NCBI GenBank assembly: GCA_036381035.1 | Contig: DASVDQ010000089.1 | Coordinates: 1-64,000, forward strand | Source: Trueperaceae bacterium | Lineage (GTDB): Bacteria; Deinococcota; Deinococci; Deinococcales; Trueperaceae | DNA length: 64,000 bases | Direction of reading: 5' to 3' | Shown: piece by piece, positions 51,823 through 61,269 of the stretch | Layout: every line of letters starts with the position of its first letter | Numbering within the stretch: position 1 is the stretch's first letter | Position numbers and translations under genes: made by a program | Notes under the pieces: generated by a model | The model's input: the letters and a program-made list of their open reading frames with translations, nothing else | Told to the model about the DNA's origin: nothing | Databases searched by the model: none

Positions 51823-52833
51823 CTAGGCACCTTGCAGCTCCTTCTCGAGGGCGGCGCGCGGCACGCCGTAGTACTTGCCCCGCGCCAGCAGGCGCACCTT
51901 GGCGGCCTCCGCCTCCTTGCGCCTGAGGAAGTCGACGACCACCCCGATGTCGAGCGGGTCGGCGGCGAGACGCCGCGCGCTGCGGTCGAGGACCGCCCGC
52001 ACCGCGGCCTCCGCCGCGCTGAGGTCGCCCGCCTCGGCCACCGCCGCGAAGCCGGTGTTGGCGAGCGCCTGCAGGGCGCCCTCGCTGCCGTCGAGCATGA
52101 TCGCGTCGAACAGCGTGGCCGGGACCTCCTGCCCGCCGGGCACGAACAGGTCGCGGTCGGCGCCGCGTCCCCGGAGCTTGAGCGCGGTGAGGAGGTTGGT
52201 GGCGTCGATCTCGCGCTGGAAGTGGCGCTTGAGGTCGGCCGGGGCGCCGACCTTCTCGGCCCGGCTCAGCAGCGCCCGGTAGTAGGCCTTGTCTAGCGCG
52301 AGCTCGAGCGCGTAGAGGTCCTTGTCGTTCTGGTAGCGCCGCGACGCCGCGAGGAAGGCGCGCCCGAGCTCGTTCCTGCTGAAAGCTAGCACCTGGGCCG
52401 CGGCGGCGATGTCCGCGGACGCGGCGGCCTCCTCGAGCAGGGCCGGCTTGAGCTCGCCGGCCGGGAAGAGCGAGCCGCGGATCTCGTCGGCGTCCTTGCC
52501 GGCGTGCTTGCCGCGCGCTATGGCCTTGACGTTGGCGAGGTCGTAGCGGAGCAGCAGGAGCCCGATGAGCTCGCGCGGCTTGCCGTCGGAGAACGAGAGC
52601 AGGCTGCGGGCCGTACCGTAGAAGTTCCGCGCCACGGCGCCGTCGACGGCCGCCAGGCCCTCGTGGCGGGCCTGCGCCTCCTCGAGCTCGCGCATGTAGG
52701 GCGACTGCGAGAGCGTCGAGAGGAAGGCCCGGAAGTCCGTGTCCTCGAGCGCCGCCTGGGTGAAGGCCGGCCCGAGGAGCTTGGACTTCATCCCGCGGAC
52801 GCGGGCGTTGATGTAGCCGAGGTCGCGCGGCAT
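51823..52833 (-). CDS. atpC: V-type ATPase subunit C (d-type, stalk cap)
   Basis: Funnel-shaped subunit joining the central stalk to the membrane rotor ring. 336 residues, all helical. Begins DLGYINARVRGMKSKLLGP, typical for the family, with repeats such as YDLANVKAIARGKHAG and the C-terminal LRRKEAEAAKVRLLARGKYYG. Located 3 nt after atpE. Confidence 0.94.
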   Translation of the reverse strand: MPRDLGYINARVRGMKSKLLGPAFTQAALEDTDFRAFLSTLSQSPYMRELEEAQARHEGLAAVDGAVARNFYGTARSLLSFSDGKPRELIGLLLLRYDLANVKAIARGKHAGKDADEIRGSLFPAGELKPALLEEAAASADIAAAAQVLAFSRNELGRAFLAASRRYQNDKDLYALELALDKAYYRALLSRAEKVGAPADLKRHFQREIDATNLLTALKLRGRGADRDLFVPGGQEVPATLFDAIMLDGSEGALQALANTGFAAVAEAGDLSAAEAAVRAVLDRSARRLAADPLDIGVVVDFLRRKEAEAAKVRLLARGKYYGVPRAALEKELQGA

Positions 52834-52836
52834 GGC

Positions 52837-53427
52837 CTACTCCGCCTTGGCGCCGAACAGGGCCTTGGAGACCTCCGCGGCCAGCTCGCCGGCCATGGCG
52901 TCCAACCTGTCGTAGAGGGTGTTCTCGACGGCGCTGCGGCGGGTGGTGCGCACGCGCACCCCGCCCCGGACGTCGTCGGCGGCGCGGACCTCGGCGCTCA
53001 CGCCGCGGCTCGCCAGCGCGCTCCTCGCCAGCTCGACGTCGGCGGGAGCGACCTCGACGGACGCGACCCCCACCTCGCGCGCGGCGGCCAGCGCCTCGTC
53101 GAGCAGCTTCTCGAAGACGCCGGGGTAGCGTCCCTGGTCGGTGACGAGCGCGTCGAGCTGGCGCCGCACCTCCTCGAACACGCTCCTCACGCCCTCGTGC
53201 TGCGCCCGCAGCCGGATCGCTGAGGCCTCGAGCTGCGCGGCCGAGCGGGCCCGCACCAGGCCGGCCTCGCGCTGCGCCTTGGCGCGGCGCTCCCTCTCGG
53301 CGACGATGGACTCGGCTTCGGAGCGAGCCGCCTCGGTGATCTTGGCGGCGCGCTCGTTCGCTTCCGACAGGATGGCCTCGATCTCGGTGCTCGCCTCCTT
53401 GGCGAGCAGGGTCGAGAGGTCGGCCAT
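52837..53427 (-). CDS. atpE: V-type ATPase subunit E (peripheral stalk)
   Basis: Forms the peripheral stalk with subunit G. 196 residues: a long N-terminal helix rich in E, A and R (about 1-90) and a C-terminal globular domain with GGVRVRTTRRSAVENTLYDRL, the classic end motif of V-type E. It starts 2 nt after atpK. Confidence 0.94.
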   Translation of the reverse strand: MADLSTLLAKEASTEIEAILSEANERAAKITEAARSEAESIVAERERRAKAQREAGLVRARSAAQLEASAIRLRAQHEGVRSVFEEVRRQLDALVTDQGRYPGVFEKLLDEALAAAREVGVASVEVAPADVELARSALASRGVSAEVRAADDVRGGVRVRTTRRSAVENTLYDRLDAMAGELAAEVSKALFGAKAE

Positions 53428-53429
53428 GG

Positions 53430-53741
53430 TTAGCCGCCGATCTGGTTGTTCAGGAAGAACGCGATGACGAAGCCGAAGATGATCAGCGTCTCGGGGATGA
53501 CCAGGTAGATCAGGATCTGACCGAAGGCCTCGGGGCGCTCGGCCAGGGTGCCGGCGCCGGCCGAGCCGATGGCCGACTGCGCGATGCCCACGCCGATGGC
53601 CGCCAGGCCGATCGCCAGGCCCGCACCGACGCCGATGAGGCCGGCGCCGACGCCGGGGCCGCCGGCTTCCTGGGCGAGCGCGATACCGCCGAGGAACGCG
53701 AACACCGCGAGGCCGAGTAGAACGCGTGCGACTTGCTTCAT
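53430..53741 (-). CDS. atpK: V-type ATPase subunit K (proteolipid rotor ring)
   Basis: Ion-translocating ring subunit. 103 residues: an N-terminal signal-like helix (about 1-23, ending ALAQEAGG), as in Thermus, then one helical hairpin. The second helix, ILIYLVIPETLIIFGFVIAF, carries the ion-binding Glu. The glycine pattern GVGAGLIGVGAGLAIG is typical. Nothing indicates sodium specificity; proton coupling is more likely but not proven. The ATG overlaps the atpI stop by 4 nt and has GGAGG 6-10 nt upstream. Confidence 0.95.
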   Translation of the reverse strand: MKQVARVLLGLAVFAFLGGIALAQEAGGPGVGAGLIGVGAGLAIGLAAIGVGIAQSAIGSAGAGTLAERPEAFGQILIYLVIPETLIIFGFVIAFFLNNQIGG

Positions 53742-55726
53742 GACTTTCCTCCTACCAACCGCAGGGGGTTGTATGGCGTGCCGGCCTCGTCGTAGAAGCC
53801 GAACTTGGTGAAGAACTCGACATACTGGAGCCTCAAGGGCTGCAGCGTATGCCCGATGATCGTGAGGGCGATCGCCAGGGCGTGGACGACGAGCGCCACG
53901 GCGATGCCGAGGATGGGACCGATCACGGGCAGCACGCCGGCGAGGCCGAAGCCCAGGTCGGTCGAGAGGTTCGCGACCAGCGCGGCCGAGAGGCCGACGG
54001 CGAAGAGTCGCAGGAAGCTCAGGATGTGCCCCGAGTTCGAGATGATCTCGAGGAGCATGAGCGGCATCTTCGCCAGCACCGCGCACGCCACGAAGACGAG
54101 CAGGCCCAGGCCGGCGATCGTCATCGTGAGGGCGCCGAGGTTGCCGGAGAGGTAGGCCCAGGCGAACACGATGATGCCGGACAGGCCGGCGAACATGCCC
54201 ACGCCCTCGTAGACGTGGCCCATGTCGTGGTGCTTGAGCCCTTCCCTGACCCTGATGGCCCAGCCGAACAGCACCTGGAAGATGCCGAAGCCGAGCGTGA
54301 TGAGCAGCAGCGGCGTGAACTCCTCGACGCGGAACAGGAGGATCTCGATGAGGCCGTGCGCCTCGCCGTGACCTCCCGCGTAGAACACCGGCCGGGCGGG
54401 CGGGAAGTGCTCGAGGAAGTTGCCGAAGAACTCGCCGAAGACGAAGCCCCAGGCTACGGCCCAGGCCGAGCACCAGAGGATCACGGTGCTTATGGGCGCC
54501 AGCAGCTGCGGCGGGATCGTGATGCCGAGGGGCCCCAGGCCGAGGGGCTTGCCCTGGGCGCCCCGGCGCCTCAGGAGGAGGGCCAGCACCGCGAAGACGA
54601 GGCCGAAGCCGATGTCGCCGAGGACGATGCCGAAGTAGAGCGGGAAGAAGACCGCCAGCGTCCAGCTGGGGTCGAAGCTGCCGTAGCGCGGCGGGGCGAA
54701 GAGGGCCAGGAGGCCCTGGAACGGCCGCACCCAGGCGGGGTTGTCGAGCTTCACGGGCACGCCGGTGTCGTGGTGCTCGTCGGCGGGCCGCCACGCGACC
54801 GCGACGTCGCCGCCGAACTGGCCCTCGAGGCTGCGCAGCACGTGCTCGCGGGCGTCGGAGGGGACCCAGCCCCGCAGCGCGAACCCGTAGCGTCCCTCGA
54901 GGAGGTTCTCGGTCGCCGCCAGGCGCGCCGTGACGTTGCGGGCGTGGAGGTTGAGCTGGGCGAGGCGCTCGGCGTGCTTGGCCGCCAGCTTGCGCAGCTC
55001 CTCCTCGACGGTGGCGAGGCGCCGCGGCACGACCTGGGAGCGCTCCTCCATGGAGTGCGTGGCCTTGGCGACCCCCTGGTCCTGGTAGCGCTCGGGCAGC
55101 TGCAGCTCCGAGACGCCGGCGCGGGCCAGCGCCGAGCGGAAGTTCGCGGCGTCGCCGCGCATCACCGCCGCGACGACGAGCGCCTGGCCGCCGCGCGGCC
55201 GGCGCGCCAGCACGAAGCCCTCGCCGAACTCGGAGCGCAGGCGCCGCTCCAGGTCCTCCAGGTCCGACTCGTCGGCCAGGAACGCGGCGCCGGCCAGGTA
55301 CCGCGACGACTCGACCTGCGCCAGCATGGGGGCCAGGTCGCGCATCAGCGGCAGGTAGGTCTCGATGAGCTCGAGCTCGTCGCGGAGCTCGGAGCGCTCG
55401 GCGACGAGGCGGTCGATCTGCTCCCCGGCCTCGCGCACCTCGGCCTCCGCCGCGGAGGCGTTCGTCACCGCCGGGCCGCGCGCGGCCGCGGCGGCGTCGA
55501 TGCCGAGCACGTCGAGCAGCGCGGTGGAACGCGACAGCACCCTCTCCCAGGCCTCGCGCTCGGCGAGGTCGCCGCCGCGCAGCCTCATGGCCTGGAGGGC
55601 CTCCTCCTCGGCCTCGGGCGCCAGCCGCGTGACCTGCATGACGCCGAGCCCCTGCAGGGCGGCGAGGACGTCCTTGGCGACGGAGCGGCGACCGACGACG
55701 GTCACCTGGTCCATCCGGGCGATCAC
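53738..55726 (-). CDS. atpI: V-type ATPase subunit I (a-type stator)
   Basis: Membrane stator that forms the ion half-channels. 662 residues: a cytoplasmic N-terminal half (about 1-340) with coiled coils, and a membrane half with about seven or eight helices beginning FFPLYFGIVLGDIGFGLVF. The late helix SFLRLFAVGLSAALVAN contains the essential Arg. Starts at GTG 55726 overlapping the atpG stop (GTGA). Confidence 0.95.
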   Translation of the reverse strand: MIARMDQVTVVGRRSVAKDVLAALQGLGVMQVTRLAPEAEEEALQAMRLRGGDLAEREAWERVLSRSTALLDVLGIDAAAAARGPAVTNASAAEAEVREAGEQIDRLVAERSELRDELELIETYLPLMRDLAPMLAQVESSRYLAGAAFLADESDLEDLERRLRSEFGEGFVLARRPRGGQALVVAAVMRGDAANFRSALARAGVSELQLPERYQDQGVAKATHSMEERSQVVPRRLATVEEELRKLAAKHAERLAQLNLHARNVTARLAATENLLEGRYGFALRGWVPSDAREHVLRSLEGQFGGDVAVAWRPADEHHDTGVPVKLDNPAWVRPFQGLLALFAPPRYGSFDPSWTLAVFFPLYFGIVLGDIGFGLVFAVLALLLRRRGAQGKPLGLGPLGITIPPQLLAPISTVILWCSAWAVAWGFVFGEFFGNFLEHFPPARPVFYAGGHGEAHGLIEILLFRVEEFTPLLLITLGFGIFQVLFGWAIRVREGLKHHDMGHVYEGVGMFAGLSGIIVFAWAYLSGNLGALTMTIAGLGLLVFVACAVLAKMPLMLLEIISNSGHILSFLRLFAVGLSAALVANLSTDLGFGLAGVLPVIGPILGIAVALVVHALAIALTIIGHTLQPLRLQYVEFFTKFGFYDEAGTPYNPLRLVGGKS

Positions 55727-56043
55727 GGCAAGATCTTCTCCAGGACCAGTGCGGCCGCCGCCGCGCGGTTGGCCGCGGCCTTGGCCGCGAGAGCCTCGGC
55801 GGCCTCCTTGGCGGCGGAGAGGACGCTCTGCTTGACGGCCTCCTCCTCCTTGCGGCCGGCTTCCAGCTCCGACTGGGCGAGGGCCTCGGCCTTGGCGCGC
55901 GCTGCCTCGAGGATCGCTGCGGCCTCCGCGTTCGCCTTGTCGACGGTGGCCTTGGCCTTGGCCTTGGCCTCGTCGACCTTGCTGACGAGCTTCTTCTCCT
56001 GGGCCAACAGGTCCTGCAGCAGTCGTTCACCCTGTGCTTCCAA
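55723..56043 (-). CDS. atpG: V-type ATPase subunit G (peripheral stalk)
   Basis: Long-helix partner of subunit E. About 106 residues, one continuous Ala/Glu/Lys helix (for example KVDEAKAKAKATVDKANAEA), no globular domain. TTG 56043 is preferred over GTG 56061 because the sequence between them encodes the strong GAGGAGGGAGGG ribosome-binding site. First gene of the nine-gene operon G-I-K-E-C-F-A-B-D, with all gaps 66 nt or shorter. Confidence 0.85.
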   Translation of the reverse strand: MEAQGERLLQDLLAQEKKLVSKVDEAKAKAKATVDKANAEAAAILEAARAKAEALAQSELEAGRKEEEAVKQSVLSAAKEAAEALAAKAAANRAAAAALVLEKILP

Positions 56044-56118
56044 GCGGCCCTCCCTCCTCACGCGTCCTGTCGTGACCCAAGCGGGCGCACGCCTCGAGTC
56101 TGTGGCTGGCGGACATAG

Positions 56119-56148
56119 AAAAGGGCGTTCATCTCGCCCTGAACGCCC
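56119..56148 (-). terminator. Intrinsic terminator in the V-ATPase leader
   Basis: Minus strand: GGGCGTTCA (56140-56148), 8-nt loop, TGAACGCCC (56123-56131), then TTTT (56119-56122). It is a textbook Rho-independent terminator, the only one in the window with a real U-tract. It lies between the promoter at 56167-56195 and the first ATPase gene at 56043. It either ends dnaG transcripts or attenuates the ATPase operon. Confidence 0.85.
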
Positions 56149-56166
56149 CAGACGTTTCTCGTGACG

Positions 56167-56195
56167 AAGATAACAAGCGTACTAGGGGGTGTCAA
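56167..56195 (-). promoter_or_regulatory. Promoter of the V-ATPase operon
   Basis: Minus strand: TTGACA (56190-56195), 17-bp spacer, TATCTT (56167-56172). Consensus -35 and good -10. Predicted transcription starts near 56160 and gives a leader of about 115 nt. Confidence 0.75.
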
Positions 56196-56260
56196 CGAGA
56201 CATTAGTCCCTTGACAGCACGGCCAGGACGTGCCGGAGGCGACCTGGGAGAGCTCCCCTC

Positions 56261-58081
56261 TCATCTCCGCCTCACGCGCGACCGGCGCTCCGCCTCGCGC
56301 GCCGCCAGCACGCCCTGGATCTCCTTCAGCTCGGCGTAGAGGTCCTCCAGCCTCTCGCCCCCGGGCGCTTCGCCGGCCGCGAGGATCCGCGCGATCTCGT
56401 CGCGCCGCCTCAGCAGCCGGGCGCGCGTGTCCTCCTTGAGGCCCTCGAGCCGCAGCTCCCGCAGGCGCGAGAGGGCGCGGCCGAGCCTGACGTCGACGTC
56501 GCCGAGGTCCTCGCCGTCGTCGGCCTCGCCGACGAGGCGCTCGAGCACGTAGGCGCCCTCCGGCCGCGCGGTCACGGCGGCCAGCACGGCGTCGGCGTCG
56601 TAGTCGAGGCGGCGGCCGACCTCGACGAGGTGGGCCAGGGGCGAGCCGTCCTCGTCGGCGGCGCCGGGCACGGCGGCCTCGACCTCGGCGAGCCGCTCGC
56701 GCAGGTAGTCGGGCTCGAGCAGCACCAGCGAGACGACCTCGGCCTCGACGCGCCTGACCTGGTCGAGCTCGACGCGCTGGCTGCGCATCCCGCGCACCTC
56801 GGCCTGGCTCACGCGGCGCCGGTCCCGCGCGCCCAGCCACTCGTCGAGGCGGCGGGGCTCCACGCCGAGCCTGTCGACGACGAGCCGGCGCATCTCGTCG
56901 GCCACGGGGTCGAAGAGCGTGCGCGGCCGCAGCACGTCCTGCAGCTCCTCGAGGATGGCGGCCTGGCCCTCGAGCGTGGCGGGGTCGTGGCGGCCGATGA
57001 CGCGCTCGAAGCGGAACTCCACCTCCGACACGCCCTCGTCCAGGGCCCGCCTGAACTCCTCGAGGTGGCCCCCCAGCACCGCCTCGGCCGGGTCCTTGCC
57101 GTGCGGCACGCTCACGGCCTTGACCACGAGGCGCCTGCCGACGGCCTGGTCGAGGCCGGACAGGATGGCCCGCTGGCCGGCCTCGTCGGCGTCGAACGCT
57201 AGATAGACCGTTCTAGCATCGAGCCGCTCCAGCGCGTCTGCCTGCTCGGCGGTGAGCGTGGCGCCGAGGGCCGCCACGGCGTTCGTCAGGCCCGCCTGGT
57301 GCAGCGCCATCACGTCCGTGTAGCCCTCGACGACGATGACCTGGCCCGTCTCGCGTATCGCGGCGCGCGCCCTGTCGAGCCCGTAGAGCAGCTCCGACTT
57401 CCTGAAGACCTCGGACTCGGGGCTGTTGAGGTACTTCGGGCTCCCCTCGCCGAGCACGCGGCCGGAGAAGCCCACCACGCGGCCCAGGGCGTCCTTGATC
57501 GGGAAGACGATCCTGTCCCTGAACCTGTCGTAGCGACGCCCGCGCTCGTTCTCCACGACGAGGCCGAGGGCCACGAGGTCGTCCTCGCGCACGCCCTTGC
57601 CGAGCATGTGCCTGAGCAGGGCGTCCCACGAGTCCGGCGCGTAGCCGACCTCGAAGGCCTCCACGGTCTCCTCGGCGAGGCCGCGCCCGGCCAGGTAGTC
57701 CCGCGCCGGACGGCCCAGCTGGGAGCGGAAGAAGGCCAGCGCGAGCTTGTTGACGTCGAGGAGGTCGCGGCGCTTGCCCGCCGCCTCCGAAGGCGGCGTG
57801 ACCTCGACGCCGGCCCTGGCCCCGAGGAGGCGCAGCGCCTCGGGGAACGACAGCGCCTGGGTGCGCATGACGAAGTCGAAGACGTCGCCCTTGGCCTGGC
57901 AGCCGAAGCAGTAGAAGAAGCCCCTGTCGACGAGCACGTGGAAGGACGGCGTCTTCTCGGAGTGGAACGGGCACAGGCCCTTGAGCCGCCCGCGCCCGGC
58001 CGGCCTGAGGCTCACGACCTCGCCGACGACCTCGGCGATGGGGAGCCTCTCCCTGATCAGCTCCTTGGCGTCCCGGCTCAC
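56261..58081 (-). CDS. dnaG: DNA primase
   Basis: Synthesises RNA primers at the replication fork. 606 residues from GTG 58081. CHC2 zinc finger ([12 protein letters not shown] and [11 protein letters not shown], about 39-67), RNA-polymerase domain with [21 protein letters not shown] and the TOPRIM core [15 protein letters not shown] and [13 protein letters not shown], then a helicase-binding C-terminal region with the acidic stretch [17 protein letters not shown] 58081 has GGAGAGG 8 nt upstream; the upstream in-frame extension is low-complexity. No rpoD or rpsU neighbour, so this is not the usual macromolecular-synthesis operon. Confidence 0.95.
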   Translation of the reverse strand: MSRDAKELIRERLPIAEVVGEVVSLRPAGRGRLKGLCPFHSEKTPSFHVLVDRGFFYCFGCQAKGDVFDFVMRTQALSFPEALRLLGARAGVEVTPPSEAAGKRRDLLDVNKLALAFFRSQLGRPARDYLAGRGLAEETVEAFEVGYAPDSWDALLRHMLGKGVREDDLVALGLVVENERGRRYDRFRDRIVFPIKDALGRVVGFSGRVLGEGSPKYLNSPESEVFRKSELLYGLDRARAAIRETGQVIVVEGYTDVMALHQAGLTNAVAALGATLTAEQADALERLDARTVYLAFDADEAGQRAILSGLDQAVGRRLVVKAVSVPHGKDPAEAVLGGHLEEFRRALDEGVSEVEFRFERVIGRHDPATLEGQAAILEELQDVLRPRTLFDPVADEMRRLVVDRLGVEPRRLDEWLGARDRRRVSQAEVRGMRSQRVELDQVRRVEAEVVSLVLLEPDYLRERLAEVEAAVPGAADEDGSPLAHLVEVGRRLDYDADAVLAAVTARPEGAYVLERLVGEADDGEDLGDVDVRLGRALSRLRELRLEGLKEDTRARLLRRRDEIARILAAGEAPGGERLEDLYAELKEIQGVLAAREAERRSRVRRR

Positions 58082-58103
58082 GGACAGCACCTCTCCTCGC
58101 CCC

Positions 58104-58129
58104 CGCGGGGGCGGCGCCCCGCCCCCGCG
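58104..58129 (-). terminator. Hairpin between the PRTase gene and dnaG
   Basis: CGCGGGGGCGG-CGCC-CCGCCCCCGCG, a perfect 11-bp stem with a 4-nt loop directly after the PRTase stop. It could terminate or attenuate transcription into dnaG. Confidence 0.6.
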
Positions 58130-58131
58130 CC

Positions 58132-58674
58132 TCAAGCCCCGGCGGCGGCCGGGAAGAGGGGCAGGTGGCCGAGCGCGGTCACGTCGTCGCGGCCGTTCCC
58201 CTCGGTGAACACGACCAGGGTGCCCACGACCTCGGCACCGACGCTCTTCAGCAGGTCCTTGAGGCCGTCGAGCGTGCCGCCCGTGGAGACGACGTCGTCG
58301 ACGATGGCCACCCGCCTGCCGGCGAGGCGCTCGACGTCGTTGCCGTCCAGCACGAGGAGCTGCGGCTTGCCGGTCGTGATGCTGACGACCTCCCGCGTGA
58401 CAGGCGAGACCATGTACGGCTTCACCGTCTTGCGCGCCACGACGTAGGGCAGGCCGGTCCTCACGCTCAGGGCGTGCGCCAGGGGCACGGCCTTGACCTC
58501 CGGCGTGACGAAGCCCTCCACGCCCGGCGGCAGCCGCCGCGCCAGCTCGTCGGCGGCGACCTCGGTGAGCTCGGTGTCCCCGAGCAGGTTGAGCAGGGCC
58601 ACCGACACGCCGCCCACGTCGACGACCGGCAGCTCCCTCTCGATCCCGCCCACTGTGATGCGGTGCGTAGGCAC
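58132..58674 (-). CDS. Purine phosphoribosyltransferase-like protein (APRT-like)
   Basis: Type I PRTase, 180 residues. The PRPP-binding motif is [16 protein letters not shown], and the upstream [27 protein letters not shown] resembles the EARGF...LA region of adenine PRTases. A purine salvage role (adenine, or xanthine/hypoxanthine) is likely; a PurR-like regulatory role is possible. GTG 58674 has GGGAGG 9 nt upstream. A minus-strand TAATCT (58734-58739) is a candidate -10, leaving a leader of about 55 nt that contains a perfect 9-bp hairpin (58698-58719). Confidence 0.8.
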   Translation of the reverse strand: MPTHRITVGGIERELPVVDVGGVSVALLNLLGDTELTEVAADELARRLPPGVEGFVTPEVKAVPLAHALSVRTGLPYVVARKTVKPYMVSPVTREVVSITTGKPQLLVLDGNDVERLAGRRVAIVDDVVSTGGTLDGLKDLLKSVGAEVVGTLVVFTEGNGRDDVTALGHLPLFPAAAGA

Positions 58675-58697
58675 TTCAGCCAGCCTCCCGTGCGTCG

Positions 58698-58719
58698 CCG
58701 CCCCGGTCGCCCGGGGCGG
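58698..58719 (-). other. Leader hairpin upstream of the PRTase gene
   Basis: CCGCCCCGG-TCGC-CCGGGGCGG, a perfect 9-bp stem ending about 10 nt before the GGGAGG ribosome-binding site. It matches no known riboswitch, so I make no functional claim beyond possible translational control. Confidence 0.45.
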
Positions 58720-58769
58720 GCCGACGAACATGCAGATTACCGCGACCGGGCCGCCGGCATGCCCCGTGG

Positions 58770-58775
58770 TACGAT
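58770..58775 (+). promoter_or_regulatory. -10 box for leaderless ruvB
   Basis: TACGAT, exactly 7 nt before GTG 58783. The ATG at 58774 overlaps the box and is not the likely start. Confidence 0.65.
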
Positions 58776-58782
58776 GCGCGTC

Positions 58783-59775
<993 letters not shown>

Positions 59776-59833
59776 GTACCTAGCGGGAGACTTATCCCTC
59801 ATCGCCGCGGCGCCCGGCTTGGCACCCTGTCGT

Positions 59834-59839
59834 TAGGGT
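59834..59839 (+). promoter_or_regulatory. -10 box for the leaderless DUF4388 gene
   Basis: TAGGGT, 6 nt before GTG 59846. Confidence 0.55.
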
Positions 59840-59845
59840 GAGAGC

Positions 59846-60910
59846 GTGATCGAGGGCAGCCTCCGGAACGTCCCGCTAGCCGACATCTTCCAGGTCATCG
59901 CCACCGGCCAGAAGTCGGGCGTGCTGACGGTGCAGCGCGGCCAGGCGCGCGCCCGCATCTACTTCGACCAGGGGCGCATCGGCTACGCCCACGTCACTCC
60001 CGGCGTGCACCTCGGCGAGATCCTCGTCCGCATGGACCTCCTCACCGCACACGAGGTGCAGGAGCTCCTGAGGAGGCAGCACGCCGAGAACCCCGGCACG
60101 CAGCTGGGCGAGATGGCCGTGCGCCTCGGCCTCCTCAAGCAGGAGGACCTCCACCAGGCCATCGACCGTCAGGTGCTCGAGGTCGTCAGCGACCTGCTCA
60201 CCTGGTCTGAGGGCCACTTCTACTTCACCGACACCCCCACGGAGGCGACGCAGCAGAGCCTCGACCACAGCGTCGACGCCATGAGCCTGCTCATCCAGGT
60301 GGCGGCCAGGCAGGAGCAGTTCGCCTCCACCGACGTCGGGCCCGATGCCGTCTTCACGCGCGCCGGCGACCCCACCCGCGTGGACATGCCGCCGGGCGGC
60401 TGGGAGGTGCTGGCCTCCGTCGACGGAAGGCGCTCGGCCCGCACGATCGCGGCCGAGCTCGACCTGACCGAGCGGCACGTCTACCACCTCCTCGGCGAGC
60501 TGGCCAGGCTCGGGGTCATCGAGCGCATACCCGTGGCCGCCGACGACCCGCTCGTCCTCGTGGTCTCCCCCAACACCGCCCTGCAGCGCCTCATCAGGCT
60601 CGGCCTGCAGCGCGCCGGCTTCACCGCGGCGGCCGTCTACCGCTACGACGAGACCGAGCGCGCGATCGAGGAGCACCACCCGAGCGCCCTCGTCGTCGAC
60701 GACGACCGCGTCGGCTCGGCGTGGGAGGTCGTGCGCGAGCTGCGGCGCCGCCCCGCCCACGCCCACGTGCCCGTGCTGGTGCTGGTCGACGAGCAGCCGC
60801 GCCCCGGCCTGTTCCGCCGCCTCCCCCGCGCCGAGACGCTGCTGAAGCCGTTCCACGAGCTGCGCCTGCAGGAGCTCGTGAGCCGCATGGTGGGCCGCAA
60901 GGCGACCTGA
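59846..60910 (+). CDS. DUF4388 (PATAN) protein with degenerate receiver domain
   Basis: 354 residues, soluble. The N-terminal DUF4388 domain starts IEGSLRNVPLADIFQVIATGQ, with SGVLTVQRGQARARIYFDQG. A region with helical repeats follows (QLGEMAVRLGLLKQEDLHQAI), then a winged-helix-like segment (SARTIAAELDLTERHVYHLLGELARLG, in two parts). The C-terminus (about 230-350) is receiver-like: it keeps a central DDD and the late LLKPF Lys, but the first-strand acidic pair is replaced (LVLVVSPNTAL) and the Thr/Ser switch is missing. It is probably a signalling adaptor that does not accept phosphate normally. Such proteins are linked to gliding and pilus regulation elsewhere. Confidence 0.8.
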   Translation: MIEGSLRNVPLADIFQVIATGQKSGVLTVQRGQARARIYFDQGRIGYAHVTPGVHLGEILVRMDLLTAHEVQELLRRQHAENPGTQLGEMAVRLGLLKQEDLHQAIDRQVLEVVSDLLTWSEGHFYFTDTPTEATQQSLDHSVDAMSLLIQVAARQEQFASTDVGPDAVFTRAGDPTRVDMPPGGWEVLASVDGRRSARTIAAELDLTERHVYHLLGELARLGVIERIPVAADDPLVLVVSPNTALQRLIRLGLQRAGFTAAAVYRYDETERAIEEHHPSALVVDDDRVGSAWEVVRELRRRPAHAHVPVLVLVDEQPRPGLFRRLPRAETLLKPFHELRLQELVSRMVGRKAT

Positions 60911-61035
60911 CCGGCGGGACAGCCGTCGCCCGACCCGACCGGCGGGCGCGCCGCTAGGCGACCCGCACCCCGCGAAGCCGGCCGGCCCGTGAGGCCGCCA
61001 CGCGAAGCCGGCAGGGCCGAGCCCGCGTTCGCGCC

Positions 61036-61075
61036 GTGCCGGCCGGGCAGAAGACCGCGTCTTCGCGTCCGGCAC
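61036..61075 (+). terminator. Nested inverted repeat, probable terminator
   Basis: Outer arms GTGCCGG (61036-61042) and CCGGCAC (61069-61075); inner perfect stem GAAGAC-CGC-GTCTTC (61050-61064). It lies 125 nt after the DUF4388 gene and just upstream of the next promoter, so it could be a terminator or a regulator-binding site. Confidence 0.5.
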
Positions 61076-61097
61076 GAACCCCGCGCGCACGTGAGGT

Positions 61098-61126
61098 TTG
61101 CCACTCACGACGACCGCTGCTATCAT
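61098..61126 (+). promoter_or_regulatory. Promoter of the MalEFG-type operon
   Basis: TTGCCA (61098-61103), 17-bp spacer, TATCAT (61121-61126). Both boxes match consensus at 5 of 6 positions. Expected start near 61133, leader about 135 nt. Confidence 0.75.
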
Positions 61127-61269
61127 CGGGGCGCCAATCGCTCGTCCTAGCGCCGGGCGGCGCGTCCCGCCGCCGTCGCTGCCGCCGCCCCTCCCGGGCG
61201 CGGGCCGACGGCGACGCTGCAGCGCGGGCGTGCTCGCACCCGCCGGGCGGGCCACGAAGGGAGTCCAGC

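Larger units (their letters stand above)
60911..61269. other. 359-base region before the sugar-importer operon
   Basis: No gene is seen. It contains two CGCGAAGCCGGC-like direct repeats (about 60971-60983 and 61000-61012), the nested inverted repeat at 61036-61075, a good promoter at 61098-61126 and a leader of about 135 nt with a weaker CCGTCG/CGACGG pairing. The AAGGGAG ribosome-binding site lies at the end. Confidence 0.6.

Noticed and set aside
56211-56216. Plus-strand TTGACA as a promoter
   Set aside because: No -10 box at the right distance and no plus-strand gene downstream; it sits after dnaG, where both flanking genes are on the minus strand.
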